Shown here in pieces: positions 7,828 to 16,563 of a stretch of DNA of 36,638 bases. Origin of the DNA: Flavihumibacter soli. Lineage in GTDB: Bacteria; Bacteroidota; Bacteroidia; Sphingobacteriales; Sphingobacteriaceae. The translations under genes and the position numbers were made by a program. The stretch lies in the NCBI RefSeq assembly GCF_010692725.1, contig NZ_JAAFZB010000085.1:1-36638 (forward strand), in the 5' to 3' direction. A model generated the notes under the pieces. The model was not told where the DNA came from, did no database searches, and saw only the letters and a program-made list of their open reading frames with translations. Each line of letters opens with the position of its first letter. The stretch's first letter is position 1.

Positions 7828-8808
7828 ATGAAAAAGACAATAGCTTTAATCACCGGCGGTTTCACCGGTGAATCTGTTATCTCATTAAAAAGTGCCGAAT
7901 TTGTAAACAGCAAAATGGACAAGACCAAGTTTGATGTTTATAAGATCATCATTACTCAGGACAGCTGGTATCATGAAACCGAACAGGGAAGAACGGAAAT
8001 AAACCGTCATGACTTTTCTCTGCCGCTTTCTTCAGAAACTATTCGTTTTGATGCGGCCTTTATCATTCTTCATGGTTCACCTGGTGAGGATGGAAAACTA
8101 CAGGGATATCTGGATATGCTTAACATTCCGTATACCAGTTGCGATGCACTTTCTTCGGCGCTGACGATGAATAAGGGATATACTAAAGCTATTGTTGATG
8201 GGATAGAGGGTTTGTTTGTAGCCCGTTCAATTCAGTTATTCAGCAACAATGAAGAAAATATCAATAAAATTACCAGCGGGCTGAAACTGCCATATTTTAT
8301 CAAACCGAACAATGGCGGAAGCAGTATCGGGATGAGTAAGGTGAAGACCACCGGCGAGCTGCCTGAAGCTCTCGCCAAGGCTTTCAATGAAGACAGCCAG
8401 GTTCTTGTAGAAGAGTTTATAAATGGGCGGGAATTTTCGGTTGGTATCTATAAAGGAAAGGTTGGGATAGAAGTCCTGCCGGCGACGGAAGTGATAAGCC
8501 CGAAAGAGTTTTTCGATTTTGAAGCCAAGTATACTCCTGGAATGACTGAGGAGATCACACCCGCCCGGATGACGGATTCTGAACGCGAGCGCGTAGTGAG
8601 GATTGTTACGGAAGCTTATGAACGGCTTAATTGTAAAGGGATGGTGCGCATTGATTACTTCCTGGAGCACGAGACAGGAAACTTTTACTTCGTTGAAATA
8701 AACACAATACCTGGCCAAACTGCCACAAGCTTTATACCTCAGCAGGTAAAGGCCGCAGGAAAGGATATCACCAGCTTCTATTCTGAACTGATCGAAGCAG
8801 TTTGTTAA
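7828..8808 (+). CDS. ddl: D-alanine--D-alanine ligase
   Basis: 326 residues from the ATG at 7828; an upstream in-frame start at 7750 would cross the promoter and add non-conserved sequence. An ATP-grasp enzyme that joins two D-alanines with ATP in the cytoplasm for the peptidoglycan stem peptide. Motifs: H-G-S-P-G-E-D-G (82-89), K-P-N-N-G-G-S-S-I-G (159-168), E-E-F (195-197), R-I-D-Y-F (274-278) and E-I-N-T-I-P-G-Q-T (290-298), which contributes the metal ligands. The residue after P-G is Gln, where Met or Phe is commoner in other phyla. It is divergent from the PASTA/mltG operon, making a peptidoglycan-centred locus. A weak hairpin follows. Confidence 0.95.
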   Translation: MKKTIALITGGFTGESVISLKSAEFVNSKMDKTKFDVYKIIITQDSWYHETEQGRTEINRHDFSLPLSSETIRFDAAFIILHGSPGEDGKLQGYLDMLNIPYTSCDALSSALTMNKGYTKAIVDGIEGLFVARSIQLFSNNEENINKITSGLKLPYFIKPNNGGSSIGMSKVKTTGELPEALAKAFNEDSQVLVEEFINGREFSVGIYKGKVGIEVLPATEVISPKEFFDFEAKYTPGMTEEITPARMTDSERERVVRIVTEAYERLNCKGMVRIDYFLEHETGNFYFVEINTIPGQTATSFIPQQVKAAGKDITSFYSELIEAVC

Positions 8809-8828
8809 TTCCTATTGACATTGAGAGA

Positions 8829-8865
8829 TTGCAGAATGCTGAGTTTAACGGTCAGCATCTTGCAA
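8829..8865. terminator. Possible bidirectional terminator between ddl and thioesterase
   Basis: A 14-base inverted repeat with two mismatches (8829-8842 with 8852-8865) and a 9-base loop lies between two convergent genes. It lacks a clear T run on either side, so efficiency is uncertain. Confidence 0.5.
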
Positions 8866-8881
8866 TTATCGAACGAACGAA

Positions 8882-9304
8882 TTAGATCGAATACTTTGCA
8901 ATCATATCTTCGGACACTTTAACTCCGCGACCGGTATTCACATCAATCATGACATAATCGAACCATCCGTCGCAAGCTATCTTACCAGTCTTTTTGATCT
9001 TGATCTCAAAACTTACACGGCATCCTTTATCATTGATCGTTTCGATCCCTGTTTCGACAACGAAATGGTCGCCGAGTCCAAGAGGTCTTTTATATTCGAC
9101 AAAGGCGGTCCTAACAACCCAACCATAGCCCTGGGAAAGGAACTCTTCCATAGGCATTCCATAACTCGTTTCCATTTGCTCATATCGGGCAGCCAGCACA
9201 TAATCAAAGTAGGTGCTGTTATGCACGTGATTGAACATATCAATATCATCAGGCCGGACTTTAAAGTCAGTGGTAAACCGGCTGTATTTTGAGGAATGCT
9301 TCAT
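8882..9304 (-). CDS. Hotdog-fold acyl-CoA thioesterase (4HBT family)
   Basis: 140 residues from the ATG at 9304; a second in-frame ATG at 9331 would add nine residues and cannot be excluded. It is a single hotdog domain with the motif D-D-I-D-M-F-N-H-V-H-N-S-x-Y (about residues 19-32), in which Asp22 and the N-H-V-N/H-N segment are typical of the 4HBT thioesterase family. It is probably a cytoplasmic acyl-CoA or acyl-ACP hydrolase of unknown chain length. It is only distantly similar to the hotdog protein at 5118-5525, so this is not a recent duplicate. It is convergent with ddl and divergent from rpsO. Confidence 0.85.
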   Translation of the reverse strand: MKHSSKYSRFTTDFKVRPDDIDMFNHVHNSTYFDYVLAARYEQMETSYGMPMEEFLSQGYGWVVRTAFVEYKRPLGLGDHFVVETGIETINDKGCRVSFEIKIKKTGKIACDGWFDYVMIDVNTGRGVKVSEDMIAKYSI

Positions 9305-9373
9305 GGCTGCAATTTGGTTTTTAATCAGCAAATAATATAATATTCACTTCTTTGAATAGGACAGAATAAATCA

Positions 9374-9404
9374 TTTGAATTAAACCGACAATAACGTATC
9401 TTTG
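9374..9404 (+). promoter_or_regulatory. Promoter of rpsO, complete Bacteroidota type
   Basis: TTTG at 9374-9377, then 19 bases, then TATCTTTG at 9397-9404. This matches the -33/-7 consensus described for Bacteroides (TTTG, about 19-21 bases, TAnnTTTG) in both boxes and spacing. The ATG of rpsO follows 45 bases later, leaving a short AT-rich leader. Confidence 0.75.
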
Positions 9405-9449
9405 CGCCTAATTGTTCATTTTATAAATCGCTTTAATATTATTCAGGTA

Positions 9450-9734
9450 ATGTATTTAAGTAACGAATTCAAGGCAGAGATTTTTGCCAAACATGGTAAA
9501 GGCGCAACTGATACAGGTTCAGCCGAAGGTCAGGTAGCATTGTTTACCGCACGTATTGCTCATTTAACCGGGCATTTGAAAAATAACAGAAAAGATTTTT
9601 CTACTCAGTTATCTCTTCAAAAATTGGTTGGTAAACGCCGTGCATTATTGGCATATCTTTTCAAAAAAGATATTAACCGGTACCGTGCTATTATTAAAGC
9701 ATTGGAATTAAGAGATATTATCAAATCTATTTAA
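9450..9734 (+). CDS. rpsO: 30S ribosomal protein S15
   Basis: 94 residues from the ATG at 9450; the frame is open back to 9402 but that segment lies in the leader just after the promoter. S15 binds the three-way junction of helices 20, 21 and 22 of 16S rRNA early in small-subunit assembly. The family pattern is clear: D-T-G-S-x-E-x-Q-V-A-L-F-T-x-R-I (about 21-36), L-T-x-H-L-K-x-x-x-K-D-F-S/H (38-50), and the basic L-V-G-K-R-R-x-L-L-x-Y-L (59-70). In E. coli S15 represses its own translation. The rpsO-pnp order is conserved widely. A terminator at 9752-9775 separates it from pnp. Confidence 0.97.
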   Translation: MYLSNEFKAEIFAKHGKGATDTGSAEGQVALFTARIAHLTGHLKNNRKDFSTQLSLQKLVGKRRALLAYLFKKDINRYRAIIKALELRDIIKSI

Positions 9735-9751
9735 TATCGAAAACCATTGTT

Positions 9752-9775
9752 AAGCCATCTCATCAGAGATGGCTT
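9752..9775 (+). terminator. Terminator between rpsO and pnp
   Basis: A perfect 10-base stem (9752-9761 with 9766-9775), 4-base loop and a following T-rich tract form a textbook intrinsic terminator. Because pnp follows in the same direction 76 bases on with no obvious promoter box, partial read-through may supply pnp. Confidence 0.85.
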
Positions 9776-9851
9776 TTTATTTTAAAAAACAAAGTCACCA
9801 TATAAAACTGGAGCGTTCAAAAGAGGAAAAGCGCTTCGTAAACAACAAACA

Positions 9852-12011
9852 ATGAGTTATAACGCAATTAAAAAATCATTTGATCTGGGCGATGGCCGTA
9901 TGATCGAAATCGAAACAGGAAAGTTAGCTAAACAGGCTGACGGTTCTGTAGTTGTCCGTATGGGCGACACCATGTTACTTGCTACCGTAGTTTCAACTAA
10001 AGGAGCAAAAGCAGGCGTAGATTTTCTTCCCCTGTCAGTAGACTACCAGGAGAAATATGCTTCTACAGGTCGTATACCGGGTGGTTTCTTACGTCGTGAG
10101 GCACGTTTATCAGATTATGAAGTATTAATTTCCCGCCTGGTTGACCGCGCATTACGCCCGATGTTCCCTTCAGATTATCATTCTGATACTCAGGTGATGA
10201 TCTCCCTGATCTCTGCCGATAAAAATATTATGCCAGATTGCCTGGCAGGTTTAGCGGCTTCAGCAGCTATTGCTGTTTCTGATATTCCTTTCAATGGTCC
10301 TATTTCTGAAGTTCGTGTTGCAAAGATTGATGATAAATTGGTAATCAATCCATACCTGAGCGATCTGCAGCGTGCTACATTAGAATTCCTTGTAGCTGGT
10401 ACCGAGCACGATATCGTGATGGTAGAAGGTGAAGCGAATGAGATCTCTGAGAGAGAAATGGTTGAAGCGATCGAGTTTGCACACAAAGCGATCGTGATCC
10501 AGGTTCAGGCTCAGAAAGAACTTGCTGAAATGGTTGGCAAAACGGTTAAACGTGAATACAGTCATGAAACAAATCTCCCTGAATTAAGAGAAAGAGTATT
10601 TGCTGCAACTTACGATAAGGTTTATGCTGTTGCCAAAAGCAATTCAGGCAAGCAGGATCGTAGTGATAGGTTCGGTGAGATATTAATGGACTTTATTGAG
10701 TCACTAGGTGAGGAGCTTAATGATGAAGTTGGTTTTCTTTCTAAAAAATACTTCCACGACGTTCAGTACGATGCTATCCGTAACCTTATCCTTGACGAAG
10801 GAATTCGTTTAGATGGTCGTGATTCACGTACAGTACGCCCGATCTGGAGTGAAATTGGTTATTTGCCATCTGCTCACGGTTCTGCTGTATTTACACGTGG
10901 TGAAACACAATCGTTAACGACTGTTACATTAGGTGCGAAATCTGATGAGCAGTTGATCGACGGTGCTTTCTTCAATGGTTACCAGAAATTTTTACTGCAC
11001 TACAACTTCCCTGGATTTTCAACAGGTGAAGTAAGACCAAACCGTGGTGCCGGTCGTCGTGAGATTGGTCACGGTGCTCTTGCAATGCGTTCATTAAAGC
11101 AGGTATTGCCTGCTGAAGATGATAATCCTTACACTATCCGTATCGTTTCTGATATCTTAGAATCAAATGGTTCTTCATCTATGGCAACGGTTTGTGCGGG
11201 TACTTTAGCATTAATGGATGCGGGTATCAAGATCAAAGCGCCGGTTTCGGGAATCGCTATGGGTCTGATCACCGATGAGAAAACCGGTAAGTATGCGATC
11301 CTGTCTGATATCTTAGGTGATGAAGATCATTTGGGAGATATGGACTTTAAAGTTACAGGTACTGAAAAAGGTATTGTAGCCTGCCAGATGGACTTGAAGA
11401 TCAATGGCTTAAAGTGGGAAGTATTAACTGCTGCTTTAGAACAGGCGAACGAGGCACGTCTTCATATCTTAAATGAAATGAAGAAGACCATCGAGACACC
11501 TCGTGAAGATTATAAGCCGCATGCTCCGCGTATTGTCACCCTTAAAATTGACAAGGAGTTTATTGGCGCTGTTATCGGACCCGGCGGAAAGATCATCCAG
11601 GAAATGCAGCGTGAAACTGGTGCTACCATTGCTATCGAAGAAAAAGATAATCAGGGTATCATTCAGATCTTTGCTGACAATAAAGAAGCGATCGATAAAG
11701 CCGTTAGCCGTATCAGAGCTATCGCTGCCAAACCAGAAGTAGGTGAAACTTACGAAGGTAAAGTTAAAACGATCATGCCGTTTGGCGCTTTCGTAGAAAT
11801 TATGCCGGGTAAGGATGGTTTATTACATATTTCCGAAATCGACTGGAAGCGTTATGAAACGATGGAAGGTGTGTTGAATGTCGGAGATATAGTGAAGGTT
11901 AAGCTGCTTGACGTAGATAAACAAGGTAAACTTAAGTTATCCCGTAAAGCTTTACTTCCGAGACCTCCGCGTCCTGAAGATCACAAAAGCGAAGAAGCTC
12001 CAAAAAGCTAA
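9852..12011 (+). CDS. pnp: Polyribonucleotide nucleotidyltransferase (PNPase)
   Basis: 719 residues, the usual length. It is a trimeric 3'-5' phosphorolytic exoribonuclease that degrades mRNA and releases nucleoside diphosphates, and can add tails in reverse. Two RNase PH-like domains (about 10-240 and 310-545) flank a helical linker. The second contains the catalytic region with [11 protein letters not shown] and the [14 protein letters not shown] segment. A KH domain has G-x-x-I-G-P-G-G-K-x-I near residue 575, and an S1 domain starts near 630 (Y-E-G-K-V) with G-L-L-H-I-S-E. The gene is codon-optimised in appearance, fitting high expression. A strong terminator follows. Confidence 0.97.
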   Translation: MSYNAIKKSFDLGDGRMIEIETGKLAKQADGSVVVRMGDTMLLATVVSTKGAKAGVDFLPLSVDYQEKYASTGRIPGGFLRREARLSDYEVLISRLVDRALRPMFPSDYHSDTQVMISLISADKNIMPDCLAGLAASAAIAVSDIPFNGPISEVRVAKIDDKLVINPYLSDLQRATLEFLVAGTEHDIVMVEGEANEISEREMVEAIEFAHKAIVIQVQAQKELAEMVGKTVKREYSHETNLPELRERVFAATYDKVYAVAKSNSGKQDRSDRFGEILMDFIESLGEELNDEVGFLSKKYFHDVQYDAIRNLILDEGIRLDGRDSRTVRPIWSEIGYLPSAHGSAVFTRGETQSLTTVTLGAKSDEQLIDGAFFNGYQKFLLHYNFPGFSTGEVRPNRGAGRREIGHGALAMRSLKQVLPAEDDNPYTIRIVSDILESNGSSSMATVCAGTLALMDAGIKIKAPVSGIAMGLITDEKTGKYAILSDILGDEDHLGDMDFKVTGTEKGIVACQMDLKINGLKWEVLTAALEQANEARLHILNEMKKTIETPREDYKPHAPRIVTLKIDKEFIGAVIGPGGKIIQEMQRETGATIAIEEKDNQGIIQIFADNKEAIDKAVSRIRAIAAKPEVGETYEGKVKTIMPFGAFVEIMPGKDGLLHISEIDWKRYETMEGVLNVGDIVKVKLLDVDKQGKLKLSRKALLPRPPRPEDHKSEEAPKS

Positions 12012-12030
12012 TCAACTATTATTTATATAA

Positions 12031-12061
12031 AAAACCCGCTCCTGTAATTAGGGCGGGTTTT
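12031..12061 (+). terminator. Terminator after pnp
   Basis: An 11-base stem with one G-U pair (12031-12041 with 12051-12061) and a 9-base loop, GC-rich in the middle, is followed by T's. It lies 20 bases after the pnp stop codon. Confidence 0.88.
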
Positions 12062-12142
12062 TTATTGATAGTCAGTTTGGAGAGCATTAACATTTATAAG
12101 TAATTAAACACACAATATTCTAGTGCTTTTCTCCAAAAACCG

Positions 12143-12150
12143 TAATTTTG
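12143..12150 (+). promoter_or_regulatory. Bacteroidota -7 promoter element for rpe
   Basis: TAATTTTG matches TAnnTTTG and ends four bases before the rpe ATG at 12155. No good -33 TTTG is seen at the expected distance. If it is used, the transcript would have essentially no 5' leader. Confidence 0.5.
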
Positions 12151-12154
12151 CCGC

Positions 12155-12826
12155 ATGAACCATTTAATAGCCCCCTCCGTTTTAGCTGCTGATTTTGCTA
12201 ACCTGCAGAAAGATATCGAAATGATCAATTCCAGTACAGCTGACTGGTTTCATATTGATATTATGGATGGTGTTTTCGTTCCGAATATCTCTTTTGGATT
12301 TCCTGTACTTCAAGCCATTAATAAACATGCTAAGAAGCCGCTCGACGTACATTTGATGATCGTTGACCCTGACCGTTACCTGGAGCAGTTTAAAGACGCA
12401 GGAGCAGCCAATATTACCGTCCATTACGAAGCGTGCACTCACCTGCATCGTACCTTACAGGCTATTAAAGCCTTAGGATGCCGCGCTGGAGTAGCGATCA
12501 ATCCCCATACTCCAGTAAGTGTATTATCTGATATCATTGAGGATGTAGATCTTGTGTGTCTTATGTCAGTTAATCCGGGTTTCGGAGGCCAGAAGTTTAT
12601 AGAGAATACTTACAAGAAGATAAAGGATCTAAGAATTCTTGCCGCAGGCCGGAACGACAGCCTGCTGATCGAAATAGACGGCGGTGTTGGCAATAATAAT
12701 GCCCTTGCTCTGCTAAACGCGGGTGCAGATGTGTTGGTAGCTGGTAATGCAGTATTTGCAGCTACAGATCCTGTCCAGGTAATCTCCTCACTGAAAAACA
12801 TCTCTGCCGAACTTCAAAACGCATAA
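12155..12826 (+). CDS. rpe: Ribulose-phosphate 3-epimerase
   Basis: 223 residues, the standard length. It interconverts D-ribulose 5-phosphate and D-xylulose 5-phosphate in the pentose phosphate pathway. A TIM barrel with the expected landmarks: A-P-S-V-L-A-A-D at the N-terminus, H-I-D-I-M-D-G (33-39) with metal and catalytic residues, L-D-V-H-L-M-I, M-S-V-N-P-G-F-G-G-Q-x-F (about 140-151), the I-D-G-G-V loop with the second catalytic Asp, and G-A-D-x-L-V-A-G-N-A-V-F at the phosphate site. It appears to be a single-gene transcription unit between the pnp terminator and the GTG-started receptor gene. Confidence 0.96.
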   Translation: MNHLIAPSVLAADFANLQKDIEMINSSTADWFHIDIMDGVFVPNISFGFPVLQAINKHAKKPLDVHLMIVDPDRYLEQFKDAGAANITVHYEACTHLHRTLQAIKALGCRAGVAINPHTPVSVLSDIIEDVDLVCLMSVNPGFGGQKFIENTYKKIKDLRILAAGRNDSLLIEIDGGVGNNNALALLNAGADVLVAGNAVFAATDPVQVISSLKNISAELQNA

Positions 12827-12916
12827 TTTCAAAACTTGCATTCGCAGGGTTATCCGCAGGTAATTTGAGGTATTTTTTTACATTTATAGATCTGTAAAAA
12901 TATAAATCCTTTCCTG

Positions 12917-15352
12917 GTGAGATATTTTCTTATCGTCGCATTCACTTGCCTGACGAATTGCCTTCTTGCGCAAAGCAGTACCGTCGTAAATGGTCATGTA
13001 CAAGACGAGAAATCGCTGCCTTTAGGTAATGTAACCGTCCGCCTGCTCAACACCAGCTTTTCCACTCAAACCGACAAGGATGGTTTCTTCAGCCTCAATA
13101 TTTCAGCATCCAAAGCTGTTATCAGCTTTAGCAGGATAGGTTATAAGACTGTATTCCTGGAAATAGGCATTGTTGCCGGGCAAATTAATAGGCAGGACGT
13201 TATCATGTTCCCGGAATCCAGAACACTTGAAGAAGTGCGGGTGAGAGGCGACAAGGATAATAAAACCAATATTACCGGTATTGATGCGGCCCTGCTACAG
13301 TCGCTTCCCTCCGCATCCGGAAATTTCGAGTCGATATTGAAAACCCTGCCGGGAGTCTCCTCAAACAACGAGCTCAGTTCACAATATTCAGTTCGGGGCG
13401 GAAATTTTGACGAAAACCTGGTTTACGTAAACGATGTTGAAATATACCGGCCGCTCCTGGTCAGAAACGGCCAGCAGGAGGGCTTAAGTTTTATCAACCC
13501 GGAACTGGCCAGCCATGTTAAATTCTCTGCCGGCGGCTTCGAAGCCCGTTACGGCGATAAATTATCATCGGTTCTTGACGTTAAATATCTCAGGGCTGAT
13601 AGCACCGTTATCATTGCCAGCATAGGTTTGTTAGGAAACTCTCTTACCCTTAAGTTACCAGGAAAACGCAATTACTTTCTGGGTGGGATACGTCTTAAAG
13701 ATAACCGTTCCATTCTTAACACCCAGGATATCAAGGGCGCTTATCAACCAGAATTTTCTGATTATCAAGCTGTTTACGGCGGTGATCTAAATAAAAAACT
13801 TAGCTATTCATTATCCGGAAACTATAATTTCAGCAGCTTTCTCCTGGAGCCGGAAAGCCGGGAGACCAAGTTTGGAACTTTCAATGAAGTGCTCAGATTG
13901 CAGGTAGATTACCAGGGAAAGGAAGCCGACAGATATGAAACGCTAATGGGGGCTTTCAGTCTGGTCTATAAGGCTTCATCAAGTCTTAATTTCAAATGGA
14001 TAAACTCAGCTTTTCGTGTAGCGGAGCAAGAGCGATTTGATATTGAAGGGCACTACATCTTCGATGAGATAGAAACAGATTTTACAAATCCTGATTTTGG
14101 AAAAGTGCGGGCGAACCGGGGGATAGGGAGCACGCTCGATTATGCCAGAAACAAGCTGAAGGCCGGTATCTACAGTAGCGAGATCAGGGGATATAAACAA
14201 ATCAGAAATTCATTTTTTGAATCCGGAATTCGCTTTCAGTTTGAAGACCTGCATGACAGGTTGAATGAATACCAGGTGATCGACTCAGCCGGTTATATTC
14301 TGCCGGTGAATGATGGCCCTCTTCAACTCAGCAATGTCGTCAACGCTACAAACGATGTCAGCACGCAACATCTCAGTGGTTTCGTTCAGAATTCAATGCA
14401 GTTGTCACCCAGGTTATCGTTAACTGCAGGCCTGCGTGCTAATTACAGTTCTTATACCGGGGAGTTTCTGTTAAGTCCCCGGTTTAATCTCGCATATCAG
14501 CCTAAAACGCAGAATGACCTTCTATTAAGACTTTCTGCAGGGGCCTATGATCAGCAACCATTTTATCGTGAGTTCAGGCGGTTTGACGGAACGTTAAATC
14601 CCGATGTAAGAGCACAACGCTCATGGCATTTCTTAACGGGTGCGGATTACAATTTTAACGGTCTCGGAACAACCCTGAGATTAAGTTCTGAATTATATTA
14701 CAAATATCTCAGTCAACTCACTCCTTACAAGATAGAGAACCTGCGTATCCGGTACTTTGCGGACCAGCAATCCAAAGGGTATGCGGCAGGGGCCGATTTT
14801 AGCCTTAGCGGTCACTTCGTAAAAGACCTTGAATCTTCGTTCCGGTTATCGTTTATGAAAACGGCAGAGGACATTACAGACGATTCTTATTCTGAAGAAG
14901 ATGAAGAGGGCAATCCTGTCACAATTGAACCTTCCTACCTCAAACGCCCTTCAGATCAAAGAATCAATTTTTCAATGTTCTTCCAGGACCGCCTGCTTAA
15001 CGATCCTTCCTACAAGGTTCATCTCACGATGCTTTATGGCGCCGCGATGCCCGTTGGGCCACCGGGGACTGAAAGGTACCGCGATGTATTCAAAATCCCG
15101 GCCTATAAAAGAGTGGACATCGGCTTTTCTAAAGACTTCATGGACAGGAGAAATAAGATCAGCTCCGGCTTCCTCAGCCAGTACTTCGAATCGTTGATCG
15201 CATATGCTGAAATATTCAATCTTCTGGACATCAACAACACTGTTTCTTACATCTGGATCAAGGATGTAAATAACAATCAGTATGCAGTTCCCAATTATTT
15301 AACATCCAGACAATTCAATTTTCGTATTATTGCGAAAATCAAAAGCAAATGA
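12917..15352 (+). CDS. TonB-dependent outer-membrane receptor with carboxypeptidase-regulatory N-domain
   Basis: 811 residues from a GTG start. The signal peptide is clear: hydrophobic segment to about residue 17, cleavage after L-L-A. A CarboxypepD_reg-like beta domain follows (about 20-105), then a TonB plug (about 115-225, with L-P-G-V-S-S-x-x-E-x-S-x-x-Y-S-V-R-G-G-N-F-D-E), and a barrel to the C-terminus with aromatic-rich strands. Such receptors bring ligands across the outer membrane using TonB/ExbB energy. The ligand is unknown. No SusD-like partner is next to it, which argues against a classical polysaccharide utilisation locus. serC follows with its own -7 box. An 8-base inverted repeat (12875-12882 with 12893-12900) lies just upstream. 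Confidence 0.9.
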   Translation: MRYFLIVAFTCLTNCLLAQSSTVVNGHVQDEKSLPLGNVTVRLLNTSFSTQTDKDGFFSLNISASKAVISFSRIGYKTVFLEIGIVAGQINRQDVIMFPESRTLEEVRVRGDKDNKTNITGIDAALLQSLPSASGNFESILKTLPGVSSNNELSSQYSVRGGNFDENLVYVNDVEIYRPLLVRNGQQEGLSFINPELASHVKFSAGGFEARYGDKLSSVLDVKYLRADSTVIIASIGLLGNSLTLKLPGKRNYFLGGIRLKDNRSILNTQDIKGAYQPEFSDYQAVYGGDLNKKLSYSLSGNYNFSSFLLEPESRETKFGTFNEVLRLQVDYQGKEADRYETLMGAFSLVYKASSSLNFKWINSAFRVAEQERFDIEGHYIFDEIETDFTNPDFGKVRANRGIGSTLDYARNKLKAGIYSSEIRGYKQIRNSFFESGIRFQFEDLHDRLNEYQVIDSAGYILPVNDGPLQLSNVVNATNDVSTQHLSGFVQNSMQLSPRLSLTAGLRANYSSYTGEFLLSPRFNLAYQPKTQNDLLLRLSAGAYDQQPFYREFRRFDGTLNPDVRAQRSWHFLTGADYNFNGLGTTLRLSSELYYKYLSQLTPYKIENLRIRYFADQQSKGYAAGADFSLSGHFVKDLESSFRLSFMKTAEDITDDSYSEEDEEGNPVTIEPSYLKRPSDQRINFSMFFQDRLLNDPSYKVHLTMLYGAAMPVGPPGTERYRDVFKIPAYKRVDIGFSKDFMDRRNKISSGFLSQYFESLIAYAEIFNLLDINNTVSYIWIKDVNNNQYAVPNYLTSRQFNFRIIAKIKSK

Positions 15353-15407
15353 TTGCTCACCACGCCTGAGATTTGCAAACACTTTTATCGGGTAAATAAT
15401 ATTCTTC

Positions 15408-15415
15408 TAATTTTG
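15408..15415 (+). promoter_or_regulatory. Bacteroidota -7 promoter element for serC
   Basis: TAATTTTG matches TAnnTTTG, 18 bases before the serC ATG at 15434. No convincing -33 TTTG lies at the expected spacing. It implies that serC-serA-DUF1015 can be transcribed separately from the upstream receptor gene. Confidence 0.45.
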
Positions 15416-15433
15416 ACCAATAAAAACAAGATC

Positions 15434-16504
15434 ATGACGTATAACTTTGGTGCAGGTCCCTGCATTTTGCCAAACGAAGTCTTTAAGCAAGCTTCACAAG
15501 CTGTTCTCGAATTTAACCCTACAGGCTTATCAATTTTAGAAATCTCGCATCGTACCCCGGAGTTCGAATCCGTTGTTGATGAAACTGTTCGACTTGTTAA
15601 GGAATTATTGAACGTCCCTGCAGGATACTCAGTGCTGTTCTTACAGGGCGGTGCAAGTCTGCAATTCGCTATGGTTCCTATGAACCTGCTGGGAGATAAT
15701 CAAACTGCATCCTATCTCGACACTGGTGTCTGGGCAAACAAAGCCATTAAGGAAGCCAAGATCATTGGAAACGTAAATGTTGTCGCTTCCTCAAAAAGTG
15801 AAAATTATACGTTCATCCCTAAAGACTTTCAGATACCAGAAGACTCAGCATACTTTCATTACACCTCGAACAATACGATCTATGGTACCGAGTTGATGGA
15901 AACCCCAAAAACAAACGTACCCCTGGTGTGCGATATGTCATCGGATATCTTTAGTCGTACGATCAACGTAGCTGATTTTGATCTTATTTACGCAGGCGCC
16001 CAAAAGAATATGGGGCCGGCCGGTGTAACCCTTGTCATAGTAAAAGATGAGATCCTGGGTAAAATAGACAGGAAATTACCATCCATGCTTGACTACAAGA
16101 TTCATATTGATGGCGGCTCGATGTACAATACGCCACCGGTGTTCTCGATATATGTATCCATGCTTAACCTTAGATGGCTAAAGTCAAAAGGCGGTGTATC
16201 GGAAATTGAAAAGGAGAATATTTCAAAAGCAGAAGCTTTGTACCGGGAGATTGATCGCAATCCACTTTTTAAGGGCACATGTCGTACGGAAGACCGTTCA
16301 CGAATGAATGTGTGTTTTGTAATGGAGAACCCGGAGCTTGAAAAGCCTTTCCTTAAATTTACTGAAGAACGCAATATCGTTGGTTTAAAAGGTCACCGTA
16401 GTGTTGGTGGTTTCAGGGCTTCGCTCTATAATGCCTTGCCGATAACCAGTGTTCACGTGCTGATTGACGCTATGCAAGACTTCGCAGAGAAACACAAAAA
16501 ATAG
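15434..16504 (+). CDS. serC: Phosphoserine aminotransferase
   Basis: 356 residues from the ATG at 15434; the frame is open upstream to 15353 but that part overlaps the promoter. A PLP enzyme that converts 3-phosphohydroxypyruvate and glutamate to phosphoserine and 2-oxoglutarate; it also acts in vitamin B6 synthesis in some bacteria. The N-terminus N-F-G-A-G-P (4-9), H-R (39-40), Q-G-G-A-S (71-75) and the Schiff-base lysine at 191 within [11 protein letters not shown] are all as expected, as is [13 protein letters not shown] near the end. It lies 59 bases ahead of serA; the pair makes the first two steps of serine synthesis. Confidence 0.97.
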   Translation: MTYNFGAGPCILPNEVFKQASQAVLEFNPTGLSILEISHRTPEFESVVDETVRLVKELLNVPAGYSVLFLQGGASLQFAMVPMNLLGDNQTASYLDTGVWANKAIKEAKIIGNVNVVASSKSENYTFIPKDFQIPEDSAYFHYTSNNTIYGTELMETPKTNVPLVCDMSSDIFSRTINVADFDLIYAGAQKNMGPAGVTLVIVKDEILGKIDRKLPSMLDYKIHIDGGSMYNTPPVFSIYVSMLNLRWLKSKGGVSEIEKENISKAEALYREIDRNPLFKGTCRTEDRSRMNVCFVMENPELEKPFLKFTEERNIVGLKGHRSVGGFRASLYNALPITSVHVLIDAMQDFAEKHKK

Positions 16505-16563
16505 TAACAAAAGTAGTATCCTGAAATCCTGACCTTTTGGTCTGTTATTAATCTATAAAATCT

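Noticed and set aside
8236-8718. 160-codon minus-strand open frame inside ddl
   Set aside because: It lies wholly antisense to a clear ATP-grasp enzyme; its translation shows no family motifs and it has no promoter or context.
15353-15433. TTG start extending SerC by 27 residues
   Set aside because: The extension covers the -7 box and is not part of the family N-terminus, which begins at the N-F-G-A-G-P segment.
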